Of a DNA stretch of 64,000 bases, positions 38,547-46,886 are shown one piece after another. The stretch comes from an uncultured Acidobacteriia bacterium. GTDB lineage: Bacteria > Acidobacteriota > Terriglobia > Bryobacterales > Bryobacteraceae. The notes under the pieces were generated by a model. The model was not told where the DNA came from, searched no databases, and worked only from the letters and a program-made list of their open reading frames with translations. Each line of letters begins with the position of its first letter. Positions within the stretch are counted from its first letter, which is position 1. The position numbers and the translations under genes are program-made. Location of the stretch: positions 124,001 through 188,000 of the forward strand of contig CAIQWJ010000024.1 in NCBI GenBank assembly GCA_903875575.1, written 5' to 3'.

Positions 38547-39553
38547 TGAAATACTCCGTTGGTATCGTAGGCTTCTCCGGCTACAGCGGCGCCGAAGCGG
38601 TCCGCATCCTCTCCCGCCACCCCCATTGCGAGCCCGTTCTCCTCTCTCATCGGGCGGACAACGATGGCGCGAAGCTCATCCGCAAACCAACCATCCGCCG
38701 CGCCCACGCCGGCCCCGAATCCGTCGCCACCGAAGGCCTCTCCGCCGTCCTGCTCGCCACCCCGCATGACGTTTCCATGGAGCTCGCCCCCCAGTTCCTC
38801 GCCGCCGGAGCCATCGTCGTCGATCTCAGCGCCGCCTTCCGGCTCGAAACGCCCGAGAAATACCTGCACTGGTATAAAGAGGAGCACACAGCCGCCCACC
38901 TGCTCCCGGACGCCGTCTATTCCATCCCGGAATTCCACCGCGCCAAAGCTCACAAAGCGCGCCTCATCGCCAACCCCGGCTGCTACCCCACCGCCGCCAA
39001 TCTCGCCATCCGACCCCTCGTCGAAGCCGGCCTCATTGACCGCGCCGCCGGCATCGTTTGCGACGCCAAGAGCGGCGTCAGCGGCGCGGGCCGCAAAGCG
39101 ACCCTCAAGAACAGCTTCTGCGAAGTGACCGAAAACTTCTCGGCCTACTCGATCCTCAAGCATCGCCACGTCCCGGAAGTTCTCATGGTCAGCGGCCTCA
39201 CAGAGCCCGAATTCAGCTTCACCGCGCAGCTCATCCCCATTGATCGCGGCATTCTGGAGACCATCTACTTCCGCCTCGCGAAATCCGTCACCGCCGCCGA
39301 AATCATTGCCGACGTGTACCAGAAACACTACGCCCATGAGCCCTTCGTCCGAATCCATGAGGCCGGCAACGTGCCCGATCTGCACAGCGTCGCCCACACC
39401 AACTTCTGCGACATCGGCGTCGTGGCCGATCCCGCCACCGGCCGCTGCGTGGTGGTCTCTGCCATCGACAATCTGGTGAAGGGCGCCGCCGGACAGGCGA
39501 TTCAGAATCTGAATCTCGCGCTCGGCATCGAAGAAACAGCGGGGTTATTGTAA
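38546..39553 (+). CDS. argC: N-acetyl-gamma-glutamyl-phosphate reductase
   Basis: 335 residues. N-terminal NAD(P)-binding fold (GIVGFSGYSGAEAVRIL), the catalytic cysteine in NPGCYPTAANLAI (about residue 147) and the later motifs GVSGAGRKA and FCEVTENFSAY identify ArgC, which reduces N-acetylglutamyl phosphate to the semialdehyde in arginine synthesis. Length is normal. No SD precedes the ATG. It is the first gene of argC-argB-acetyltransferase; argB follows after five bases. Confidence 0.95.
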   Translation: MKYSVGIVGFSGYSGAEAVRILSRHPHCEPVLLSHRADNDGAKLIRKPTIRRAHAGPESVATEGLSAVLLATPHDVSMELAPQFLAAGAIVVDLSAAFRLETPEKYLHWYKEEHTAAHLLPDAVYSIPEFHRAKAHKARLIANPGCYPTAANLAIRPLVEAGLIDRAAGIVCDAKSGVSGAGRKATLKNSFCEVTENFSAYSILKHRHVPEVLMVSGLTEPEFSFTAQLIPIDRGILETIYFRLAKSVTAAEIIADVYQKHYAHEPFVRIHEAGNVPDLHSVAHTNFCDIGVVADPATGRCVVVSAIDNLVKGAAGQAIQNLNLALGIEETAGLL

Positions 39554-39558
39554 TTCCA

Positions 39559-40341
39559 GTGAAAGCACTCATCAAAATCGGCGGCAGTCTGCTCGATGAC
39601 GCCACGTCGCGCCACGGTCTCGCGCGCCAGATCGCCGCGGTTTCCGCCAGCGGTATTCAGGTCACCGTCGTCCACGGCGGCGGCAAACAAATGACGCGCT
39701 TCCTCGAAGAACGCGGCATCAAGAGCACGTTCGTGCGCGGCTTGCGGGTCACTAACGATGAAACGATCGACGCCGTCCTCAAGGTGCTCGCTGGCAGCGT
39801 GAATACGCAACTCACCGCGGCGCTCTGTGCAGCGGGCGCTCGCGGTGTCGGACTCACCGGTATCGATTCCGGTGTTGCCCTTGCCGATCAGCTCGATCCC
39901 GAACTCGGTTTCGTCGGTCGCGTGACCTCTTCCGATCCCGCGCTGCTGAACACGCTCACCGTAGCGGGCTATATGCCCGTGGTGGCCTGTGTAGCAGGCG
40001 GCGCGAAGGGCGAAGTCTTCAACGTGAATGGCGATTCCATGGCCGTAGCCGTCGCTTCTGCCTGGAAGACCGACCGGCTTGTCTTCCTCACCGACGTGCC
40101 CGGCGTTCTCGACGCCACCAAGACCATTCTGCCCGTCCTCACCGTTGCCGATTGCGCGAAGCTCATTGCCGACGGCGTCGCCACCGGCGGCATGCAGGCC
40201 AAGCTCGACGCCGCTACGAACGCAGTCACCCACGGAGTCGCCGAAGTGCGCATCGTGCGCGGCTCGGATCCCGATATCGTCGCCCGCGTCTTTGCGGGTG
40301 AAAACGTCGGCACCAGAATCATCGCGGGAGATCGATCATGA
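39559..40341 (+). CDS. argB: acetylglutamate kinase
   Basis: 260 residues from a GTG at 39559. Amino-acid-kinase motifs: KIGGSLLDD (ATP-binding lysine and glycines), VHGGGKQMTRFL, NVNGDSMAVAVASAW, LVFLTDVPGVLD and GGMQAKLDAA. It phosphorylates N-acetylglutamate, the step before ArgC. The stop overlaps the next gene's start (ATGA). The short N-terminus, without the helix that binds arginine in hexameric ArgB, suggests the arginine-insensitive, E. coli-like dimeric form, so feedback control may lie at the acetyltransferase. Confidence 0.93.
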   Translation: MKALIKIGGSLLDDATSRHGLARQIAAVSASGIQVTVVHGGGKQMTRFLEERGIKSTFVRGLRVTNDETIDAVLKVLAGSVNTQLTAALCAAGARGVGLTGIDSGVALADQLDPELGFVGRVTSSDPALLNTLTVAGYMPVVACVAGGAKGEVFNVNGDSMAVAVASAWKTDRLVFLTDVPGVLDATKTILPVLTVADCAKLIADGVATGGMQAKLDAATNAVTHGVAEVRIVRGSDPDIVARVFAGENVGTRIIAGDRS

Positions 40342-40940
40342 TCAGTGCCCTGACGCCTGAAGACGTTCAGTACGCCACCGTATCGAACAAGAACATCGAG
40401 ATTCGCAAAGCATCCATGCAGGACATCCCTGCCCTGCTCAACCTGATTAACGGCTACGCCGCGAAGGGCGTCATGCTCCCGCGCACCGAGTTCGAAATGT
40501 CGGAGAACATGCGCGACTTCATGGTCGCCTACGATGGCAACGTCCTCGCCGGCTGCGGTGCCATGCACTTCTACTCGCCGACGATGGGTGAAGTCCGCTC
40601 GCTCGCCGTCGCCGAAACCCACAAGAAACACGGCATCGGCCGACTCATGGTCGACGCGCTGGTCTATGAAGCGAAGATGTACGGTCTCGATGCCGTCTTC
40701 GCCTTCACCTATGTGGATGGCTTCTTCGCCAAAGCCGGCTTCCACACCGTGGAACGCGGCGAACTGCCACTCAAAGCGTGGAAAGACTGCCTGCGTTGCC
40801 CGAAGTTCCAGGCCTGCGATGAAATCGCCGTCGTCAAGGTCCTGCGCCCACAGCGTTGGGAGCAGAAGCAGCCCAATTACCCGCCCGTGCTGGGCGTCGA
40901 AGATGGCAACGTTGTCCTCTTGCCCATCCTGAAGAACTAA
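40338..40940 (+). CDS. GNAT N-acetyltransferase, ArgA-like N-acetylglutamate synthase
   Basis: 200 residues, ATGA overlap with argB. A single GNAT domain: IRKASMQDIPALLNLINGYAAKGVMLPRTEFE, acetyl-CoA loop VAETHKKHGIGRLMVDALV (about 94-112) and FFAKAGFHTVERGELPLKAWKDCLRCPKFQACDEIAV with two cysteines typical of short ArgA-type synthases. It lacks the kinase-like regulatory half of classical ArgA. Context in an arg cluster makes N-acetylglutamate synthase the best call; GNAT fold certain, substrate inferred. Confidence 0.85.
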   Translation: MISALTPEDVQYATVSNKNIEIRKASMQDIPALLNLINGYAAKGVMLPRTEFEMSENMRDFMVAYDGNVLAGCGAMHFYSPTMGEVRSLAVAETHKKHGIGRLMVDALVYEAKMYGLDAVFAFTYVDGFFAKAGFHTVERGELPLKAWKDCLRCPKFQACDEIAVVKVLRPQRWEQKQPNYPPVLGVEDGNVVLLPILKN

Positions 40941-40949
40941 GATAATCCC

Positions 40950-42122
40950 ATGGATACGAAACTCAGAGCCTGGTGGTCACACCGTCAGGGACTCGATGGC
41001 AGTCTCGTGGGCAAAACGGCGCGCGAGGCGCTGAACCACAGCGGTTGGTCGCGCTCGGTAGGCGGCGCGAGCCCGTATCTGACGCTGCTCGGCCGCACCG
41101 GTCTGAGACGCGCCGAGATCGACGCCGATCTCGCCAAACAGCAGATTCACGAACTCCCCTCCGCCCGTGGCTGCACCTACGTTGTTCCCGCCGAGGACTA
41201 CGCGCTGGCTCTCAAGGTCGGGCAGAACTTCTCCACCAAAACAGAAATCGCGACAGCCAAAAAGCTCGGCGTGACCGATGCCGAAGTCTCGAAACTCAAA
41301 GCCGCTGTCCTCAAAGCCCTCGCCTCAGATCCGCTCGACACCGATGCCATCAAGACAGCAGTAGGCCCTGACGCACGAAGCCTCGGCCCCGAAGGGGTGA
41401 AGAAGGGCCTCGCGACCACATTGCCGCTCGCGCTGGGTATTCTACAGTCCGAAGGCGAGATCCGTCGCATCCCCGTGAATGGCCGCATCGACCAGCAGCG
41501 CTACAAATACACACTCTGGAAACAGAACCCGCTCGCGAAGTGGAAACTCGATACCGACGCCTCCTTCACCGAACTGGCCCGCCGCTACTACAAATGGATC
41601 GGCGTGGCATCCATAGCCGAATTCCAGTGGTTCTCAGGCCTCGGCGTGAAGGCTGCGAAAGCAGCCACCGATCCGCTGAAACTGGTCTCCGTCCAGGGTG
41701 ACCTCATGGCCACGCAGGAAGACGCCGAAGCCTTCGCCAAATTCCAGGTCCCGAAAAAGCCCCACTACGTCCTGACCGGCACTCTCGACAACATAGCTCA
41801 TCTGCGACGCGCCACCTACAGTCTGATCGCAGACGAAGATGCTGTAGGAGATCTCGCGCCTGGTCCCGGTTCGTTGATGGAAATCTCCAGCCACCTGATC
41901 TTAGACCGGGGTCGCATCGTCGGTCGCTGGGACTTTGACGTCGAGACCGGCACTATCGCCTGGGATTCCTTCGTCAAGACCGATGCTTCCCTCAAAGAAG
42001 CGGTAGCGATGACGGAAGCCTACATCCGCGAAGACCTCGGCGACGCGAGAACCTTCAGTCTCGACAGCCCCAATTCCCGCGCCCCGCGCATCGCCGCCCT
42101 GCGCAAAGCCGGAGGCCAATAA
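40950..42122 (+). CDS. winged-helix DNA-binding protein, AlkZ/YcaQ-like DNA glycosylase family
   Basis: 390 residues with the HTH_42/DUF1006 pattern of AlkZ-type proteins: an N-terminal tandem winged-helix region (LTLLGRTGLRRAEIDADLA, LPSARGCTYVVPAEDY), the repair-type middle (RRIPVNGRIDQQRYKYTLW, LARRYYKWIGVASIAEFQWFSGL) and a C-terminal GSLMEISSHLILDRGRIVGRWDFD. AlkZ removes DNA crosslinks or alkylated bases. The N-terminus differs from E. coli YcaQ and resembles the broader Acidobacterial branch, so glycosylase activity is uncertain. It starts nine bases after the acetyltransferase and one base before the next gene. Confidence 0.75.
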   Translation: MDTKLRAWWSHRQGLDGSLVGKTAREALNHSGWSRSVGGASPYLTLLGRTGLRRAEIDADLAKQQIHELPSARGCTYVVPAEDYALALKVGQNFSTKTEIATAKKLGVTDAEVSKLKAAVLKALASDPLDTDAIKTAVGPDARSLGPEGVKKGLATTLPLALGILQSEGEIRRIPVNGRIDQQRYKYTLWKQNPLAKWKLDTDASFTELARRYYKWIGVASIAEFQWFSGLGVKAAKAATDPLKLVSVQGDLMATQEDAEAFAKFQVPKKPHYVLTGTLDNIAHLRRATYSLIADEDAVGDLAPGPGSLMEISSHLILDRGRIVGRWDFDVETGTIAWDSFVKTDASLKEAVAMTEAYIREDLGDARTFSLDSPNSRAPRIAALRKAGGQ

Positions 42123-42123
42123 T

Positions 42124-43056
42124 ATGCCCACCGCCTTCCTCGCCGACCAACTCGCGAAAGACCACGCCACTCCCGCCGCGCATCCCGAGTCCCCCGCCCG
42201 CTGGGACGCCGCTCTCCGAGGCCTCGGCGACGCACCGCTCACTCCTGCCCCGCCCCGAGACGCCACCCACGAAGAACTCCTGCTCTGCCACACCCCGCAC
42301 TACCTCTACACCGCACGCCAGGACGTCCAGGCCGGACTCGATCAACTCTCCACCGGCGATACCGACATCTGCCCGCGTTCCTGGGACGTAGCCCTGCGCG
42401 CCACCGGCACATGTCTCAACGCCGTCGACCTCGTCATGAACCGCGAAGCCTCCAACGCGTTCTGCATCGTCCGTCCGCCCGGCCACCACGCCTCCGCCGG
42501 CCGGGGCATGGGCTTCTGCCTCTTCAACAACGTCGCCATCGCCGCTCGCTACGCGAAGCAGAAGTACGGACTTGATCGCGTCCTCATCGCCGACTGGGAT
42601 GTCCACCACGGCAACGGCACCCAGGACATTTTCTACGACGACCCCTCGGTCTTCTTCTTCAGTACTCACCAGTCCCCCTGGTATCCAGGTACAGGCGCAG
42701 CGAGAGAGCGAGGCGAACACGAAGGCATCGGCACCACGATGAACTGCCCCTTCCCCGCTGGCGCCGGAAGCGACGAAATCCTCGGTGCCTTCCGCACCCG
42801 CCTGCTCCCGGAAATGCACACCTTCCGACCCGATCTGGTGCTGATCTCCGCCGGCTTCGACTCCCGCGCGGGCGATCCCCTCGGCCAGTTCCTACTCAGC
42901 GATGCCGATTTCGCTGAGATGACCGGCCTGCTCATGGAAGTCGCCGATCAATACAGTCAGGGTCGCGTGGTCTCGGTCCTCGAAGGCGGCTACAACCTCG
43001 ATGGCTTAACCAAAGGAGTCGCCGCACACACCAGCGCGCTCAGCGGAACAAAGTGA
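42124..43056 (+). CDS. histone deacetylase-like (HDAC/AcuC/AphA) amidohydrolase
   Basis: 310 residues with the complete class II-type deacetylase motifs: FCIVRPPGHHA (two active-site histidines, near 120), GFCLFNNVAIAARYA, metal-binding DWDVHHGNGTQDIFY and FSTHQSPWYPGTG, and the second aspartate in LVLISAGFDSRAGDPL. In bacteria such enzymes deacetylate polyamines, acetoin-pathway proteins or small amides. The substrate is unknown; following an arg cluster and an AlkZ-like gene it may be co-transcribed with them. Its end overlaps the ThiE-like gene on the other strand by 17 bases. Confidence 0.88.
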   Translation: MPTAFLADQLAKDHATPAAHPESPARWDAALRGLGDAPLTPAPPRDATHEELLLCHTPHYLYTARQDVQAGLDQLSTGDTDICPRSWDVALRATGTCLNAVDLVMNREASNAFCIVRPPGHHASAGRGMGFCLFNNVAIAARYAKQKYGLDRVLIADWDVHHGNGTQDIFYDDPSVFFFSTHQSPWYPGTGAARERGEHEGIGTTMNCPFPAGAGSDEILGAFRTRLLPEMHTFRPDLVLISAGFDSRAGDPLGQFLLSDADFAEMTGLLMEVADQYSQGRVVSVLEGGYNLDGLTKGVAAHTSALSGTK

Positions 43057-43558
43057 TGCCAGCCACGCCAGCCGCACCTGCTGCCACGCAAAAAGGAGTG
43101 TTCTCCTCCGTGATACCGCCCAGCGCAATGACCGGAATCTTCGCATCAGCAGCAATAGATCGCAACGCCTCCAGCCCCAGCGGCGGCCGATCCAGTGGCT
43201 TCGATAAAGGTGCGAACACGGGAGCGAGCACCACGTAATCCGCCCCCTCCGCAGCCGCCCGATGGACCGCCTCAGCCGAGTGGCAAGCCACGGTAATGAG
43301 GAAGCCCTTCGGCGCGATCGGTCGAATCACCTCGGGCGAAAGCGAGTGATCCCGCAGGTGCACCCCGGCCGCCCCGCAGGCGATCGCAACATCGGCTCGA
43401 TCATTGACCAGTACGCGAGGCCCACCCTGCTGCACCAACCCGCGGACACAATCCGCCAAAGCCCGAACGCTCAGCCCAGGCTCGCGGACCTGAATGAAAT
43501 CAACCTCTGCAGCAACTTCAACCCGGCCTGACCCATCGGTGATCTGGATACGAATCAT
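43040..43558 (-). CDS. ThiE/TenI-like thiamine phosphate synthase-family protein
   Basis: 172 residues, shorter than normal ThiE (about 210). TIM-barrel motifs are present: DFIQVREPGLS, RVLVNDRADVAIACGAAGVHLRD, VACHSAEAVHRAAAEGADYVVLAPVF and PVIALGGIT. The first strand is reduced, and the pyrophosphate-binding region differs (PLSKP for the usual TKP/TK), so it could be a TenI-like or altered enzyme. The ATG overlaps the stop of the LPG-synthase-like gene (ATGA), putting it last in a lipid-type operon, an unusual place for a thiamine gene. Confidence 0.75.
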   Translation of the reverse strand: MIRIQITDGSGRVEVAAEVDFIQVREPGLSVRALADCVRGLVQQGGPRVLVNDRADVAIACGAAGVHLRDHSLSPEVIRPIAPKGFLITVACHSAEAVHRAAAEGADYVVLAPVFAPLSKPLDRPPLGLEALRSIAADAKIPVIALGGITEENTPFCVAAGAAGVAGITLFR

Positions 43559-44571
43559 GGCTTCGGGCTCTTGTGATTCTCATGTGCCATCTGGGCGTGA
43601 CGCACCAGATCCTTCAGATTGAAACCAGCCATCGCCACCGAGATCGCCCCGCCCACAAGACCCGGCAACGTGAGAAAGGCGAACAGCAACTCGGCCAGGA
43701 TCTTCGCATCCGGCGCTTCGGTGAAGAAGTGCCGCAACGCGTAAATGGTAGTCGCCTGGAACGCGCCCACGGCTGCTGGCGCAGTAGGCACCAGCGTCCC
43801 CACGTTCTTGACGATGAGCAGGAAAGACATCTGCCCAAAGTTGAAGTAGAAGTTATCCGCCCGCGTGATCGCCCAGATCGCCAGCACCTGCATCACCCAG
43901 TAGATGCCGGATGACACCATGACAATGCGCAGTTCGCGCCAGTTGGCCAGATTGTGGATCTCGTCCAGGAAGTGGACGAACTTCGCACCCCACGCGGTGT
44001 TGCTGATGAACGTGTGTGCGTCATGGCGGCGGAATAAGACCCAAAGCAGCAGCAATGCCAGCCCGCCCACCACCGCCGCGTAAATCACCATCACGCTGGT
44101 GACCGCGCCAATCCCCTCCACTGTCCACGCCGTCACCAGGTAGAGCAGTACAATCCAGATCCCATCCATTACTCGCAGAATCACCTCCGCGGTGATGACG
44201 AGCGGCAAATGAATATCGCTCTTGTAAGAAAGGAGGAAGCAGCGGACCACTTCGCCGGCGCGCGCCGGTATCAGGTCGTTGACAAAGAGTCCTGCGAACA
44301 CCGACTGTACCGCCGCGCCAAGCGAGGGTTCTCTCGCTGGCTTGAGAAGCTGCTGCCATCGCCACGCGTCCAGTACGAACGAGCCGGTTTCAATCACCAC
44401 CGCCAGCGAGAGCCACCACCAGCCCAGAGTTCGCAGATGCTCACCGAGTTGCGCCAACGGAAAGTGCGCGAATGCCCACCAAAGCGATGCCAGAGAGATG
44501 CCGTACCCAAGCGTGGGTACAAGCCAGTTGGAAACTTTTCGCCCTGCCTGCGGTACTTCGACCGTGTTCAT
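43555..44571 (-). CDS. lysylphosphatidylglycerol synthase-like transmembrane protein
   Basis: 338 residues from ATG 44571 (an upstream extension would add 86 non-family residues). Eight or so membrane segments and conserved blocks LGWWWLSLAVVIETGSFVLDAWRW, FVNDLIPARAGEVVRCF and PAAVGAFQATTIYALRHF match the UPF0104/LPG synthase transmembrane family, without the C-terminal aminoacyl-transferase domain. Such flippase-like proteins probably move lipids or lipid-linked products across the inner membrane. It lies directly downstream of a GtrA-like gene. Confidence 0.82.
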   Translation of the reverse strand: MNTVEVPQAGRKVSNWLVPTLGYGISLASLWWAFAHFPLAQLGEHLRTLGWWWLSLAVVIETGSFVLDAWRWQQLLKPAREPSLGAAVQSVFAGLFVNDLIPARAGEVVRCFLLSYKSDIHLPLVITAEVILRVMDGIWIVLLYLVTAWTVEGIGAVTSVMVIYAAVVGGLALLLLWVLFRRHDAHTFISNTAWGAKFVHFLDEIHNLANWRELRIVMVSSGIYWVMQVLAIWAITRADNFYFNFGQMSFLLIVKNVGTLVPTAPAAVGAFQATTIYALRHFFTEAPDAKILAELLFAFLTLPGLVGGAISVAMAGFNLKDLVRHAQMAHENHKSPKP

Positions 44572-44573
44572 GG

Positions 44574-44975
44574 CTAGCGTCCAGTGCGGACACTCACATG
44601 ATAGCCCGGACCTGCGCGATGAGCAAAGACCCAGCGTGAGGCAAGCGCGAAGTTCGCGAACGATGTGAGCGAAATCGCCGCCAGATTCGACGGCACAGGC
44701 GGCAGCCCAAACGCCCCGGCGAAGATCCGCATGAGGATCAGATTCGAGATCATCGCGAGCAGGCCATTCGATAGATGGAAGCGCCAGAGCCCGCCGCGAT
44801 GCCCCGCCCACGTCCACCGGCAGTGCCACGTGTAGTTGTGGAGCACCGCCGCCTCAATCGCGAGCGGCGTGGCAAGCAGATAGTTCATCCTGAAACGCAG
44901 CAGCAGAGCGAGCACCGCCAACTGCACGCCGGCACCCATGATGCCGACGGCATTGAACCGCAGCCAGGTTTTCAT
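44574..44975 (-). CDS. GtrA-family small membrane protein
   Basis: 133 residues from ATG 44975, preceded by GGAGA; the long upstream open frame is spurious. Four hydrophobic segments with the family's VQLAVLALLLRF, YTWHCRWTWAGH and FANFALASRWVFA motifs identify GtrA/DPMS-like proteins, which flip undecaprenyl- or dolichyl-linked sugars. Genes for a phosphatidyltransferase and an LPG-synthase-like protein on either side point to assembly or transfer of a lipid-linked sugar or head group. Confidence 0.82.
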   Translation of the reverse strand: MKTWLRFNAVGIMGAGVQLAVLALLLRFRMNYLLATPLAIEAAVLHNYTWHCRWTWAGHRGGLWRFHLSNGLLAMISNLILMRIFAGAFGLPPVPSNLAAISLTSFANFALASRWVFAHRAGPGYHVSVRTGR

Positions 44976-44980
44976 GTGTT

Positions 44981-45670
44981 TTATCTCCGCGATGGCTCTT
45001 CGCGATACAGTTGCCGAGTGTGCTTCACGGCGGCCTGAAGCAGGATGACAAACAGTGCACAGGCTCCGATGCCGAAGCCGAGATCGAACAGCAGGAAGCG
45101 ATGGCCCGCAATCACGGCATCGGGCCTGCGCAGCGCGAACAGGTTGCCCGCGATCAGCAGAATGCGAAGCTCCGTCGGCCCGAAATTCCAGTAAGAGAGA
45201 TGAAACACGCCGACCGCGTAAGTGGCAAGGTAAATCTCGATCGAGAGCAGCAGGTACACGATGAGAAACACACCTGCCACCATCGGCGAGATAAAGCCGG
45301 AGAACGCCATGCCGGTCATGAGGGCGGACATCCCGATCGCATCGAGGATGTGATCCACATAGAAGCCGTAGCGCGGACGCTGGCAATCACGGACACGCGC
45401 GAGTGTGCCGTCAAGCGAGTCGCCAAACCAGTTGATGATGAGCAGGGGAATGACCAGCAGTAGCCCAACCGGATTGAACAGTGCATAGCCGTAGCTGGCC
45501 CCGGCCGCCAGGAGCGCGATGAAGCCGAGCGCGGTGAGGTGATCAGAATTCACCCCGGCGGGAAGCCGCTGAGCAATTGCGATGAGGGTGCGTTTCTCTG
45601 CAGCCGCCAGCAGGCTGGTGTGCGACCGATGGGCTGGCTTGAAGGTGGGTTTGGTGGTAGTGGTCGTCAT
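44981..45670 (-). CDS. CDP-alcohol phosphatidyltransferase
   Basis: 229 residues with several membrane helices. The catalytic motif D-x2-D-G-x2-A-R-x8-G-x3-D-x3-D is complete, starting at GDSLDGTLARV (about residue 84) and ending YGFYVDHILDA. Such enzymes transfer a phosphatidyl group from CDP-diacylglycerol to an alcohol such as glycerol phosphate, inositol or serine; the acceptor is unknown. First gene of the minus-strand operon with GtrA, LPG-synthase-like and ThiE-like genes. Confidence 0.88.
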   Translation of the reverse strand: MTTTTTKPTFKPAHRSHTSLLAAAEKRTLIAIAQRLPAGVNSDHLTALGFIALLAAGASYGYALFNPVGLLLVIPLLIINWFGDSLDGTLARVRDCQRPRYGFYVDHILDAIGMSALMTGMAFSGFISPMVAGVFLIVYLLLSIEIYLATYAVGVFHLSYWNFGPTELRILLIAGNLFALRRPDAVIAGHRFLLFDLGFGIGACALFVILLQAAVKHTRQLYREEPSRR

Positions 45671-45722
45671 GCCTTAACGACGCACGAGCGATTATGAAGT
45701 TTCTTTCATTTACGAAGAGTTA

Positions 45723-46886
45723 CTACGCCGCGAGTGGGTTAAGATGTCGCTTCGCTCTGCGCTCACGCCACGACCAGAGTCTTCGCAGACTCAACGACAC
45801 TCCGGTATACACCAGAAACACGCCACCCAGGCTCCCAAGCATCGCAATGGTCTGCCCCCACTGGCCCCAAAGCTCGCCCGTGTGTGCGAACCGATATACG
45901 CCCCTGCCCTGAATCGGGTTGGGAGTCTGGAAGGCTAACTCCTCACCGGAGCGCGCCAGTTGCAATCGCGACGCGGTGCCGCCCTTGATCAGACCATAGC
46001 CTGTCGGGTCGATGGTGAAGATCACGGACGACACGAAGGAATCGGGAATTGTGAAATCGATCGACTTCCAGTCCGGAACCCTCAACTTGGCCCGCTCCAC
46101 CAGCACATTGAGACCAGCCACTCTGACATCGAAGGGATCGCGTTCCCCTCCACTCGCGTCCCGCAACGGCGGAAGGCCCGGTGGCTCCGGCTGAACCAGG
46201 GCGACGGCTTTCACCGTTGCCTGATCTGCCCAGCGATAAGACATGGCAACACCCGACCAAACCATCACCGCCAGCGGGACCAGCGCCCAGATGCCGATGA
46301 CGTTGTGCCAGTTGAAGTCTCGCGCCTTCCCTGCCAGCCCTGGTCGAAACAGGAGCACTGCTTTAACGTGACGCCACGTCCACTTTCTCGGCAGCCAGAG
46401 ATAGAGTCCGACCACGATGCTGACGAAAGACACGAAGTTGCCTGTATCGATCAGGGTCATGCCAAGATGATTACTCGCGTTGATACCCATGGCCGTATGC
46501 CAACTCATCGTCTTTGCGAAAAAGCCGAAGACTTCGCGCGAGGGACGTCCGAGGACTGCCCCGGTATAAGCGTCGGCGTAGACCGTGCCTGCGCGCTTTC
46601 CCAGATACACATCCACTGTTGCGCGATCTCCAGGACGGATCGTGATGGCCTGTGGCGAGGCTTCCGCGTTCTCCCGAACTCGTTCGGCAAGCACGTCGAT
46701 CGGCAAAGGCTTCGCGCCCGGCGCTGGGGGCACCGATGACAATCCCCAGTGGTTCAGCATCGACTCCAGTTGGGGACGATACGCTACCAGAATCCCGGTC
46801 ACACACATGACCAGAAATACGATCCCTGCCGCCAAACCCAGAGAGAGATGGATCCAGAAAAAGGCCTTTCGGATTCGCTCGCTCAT
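45723..46886 (-). CDS. PepSY-associated transmembrane protein
   Basis: 387 residues from ATG 46886. Four membrane segments with motifs IHLSLGLAAGIVFLVMCVTGILV, MSWHTAMGINASNHLG, DFNWHNVIGIWALVPLAVMVWSGVAMSY and FAHTGELWGQWGQTIAMLGSLGG fit the PepSY/PiuB-like family, often linked to iron or flavin reduction at the inner membrane. It overlaps the preceding gene by one base (TAATG), so the two are coupled; both could be controlled by the divergent two-component system. Confidence 0.83.
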   Translation of the reverse strand: MSERIRKAFFWIHLSLGLAAGIVFLVMCVTGILVAYRPQLESMLNHWGLSSVPPAPGAKPLPIDVLAERVRENAEASPQAITIRPGDRATVDVYLGKRAGTVYADAYTGAVLGRPSREVFGFFAKTMSWHTAMGINASNHLGMTLIDTGNFVSFVSIVVGLYLWLPRKWTWRHVKAVLLFRPGLAGKARDFNWHNVIGIWALVPLAVMVWSGVAMSYRWADQATVKAVALVQPEPPGLPPLRDASGGERDPFDVRVAGLNVLVERAKLRVPDWKSIDFTIPDSFVSSVIFTIDPTGYGLIKGGTASRLQLARSGEELAFQTPNPIQGRGVYRFAHTGELWGQWGQTIAMLGSLGGVFLVYTGVSLSLRRLWSWRERRAKRHLNPLAA

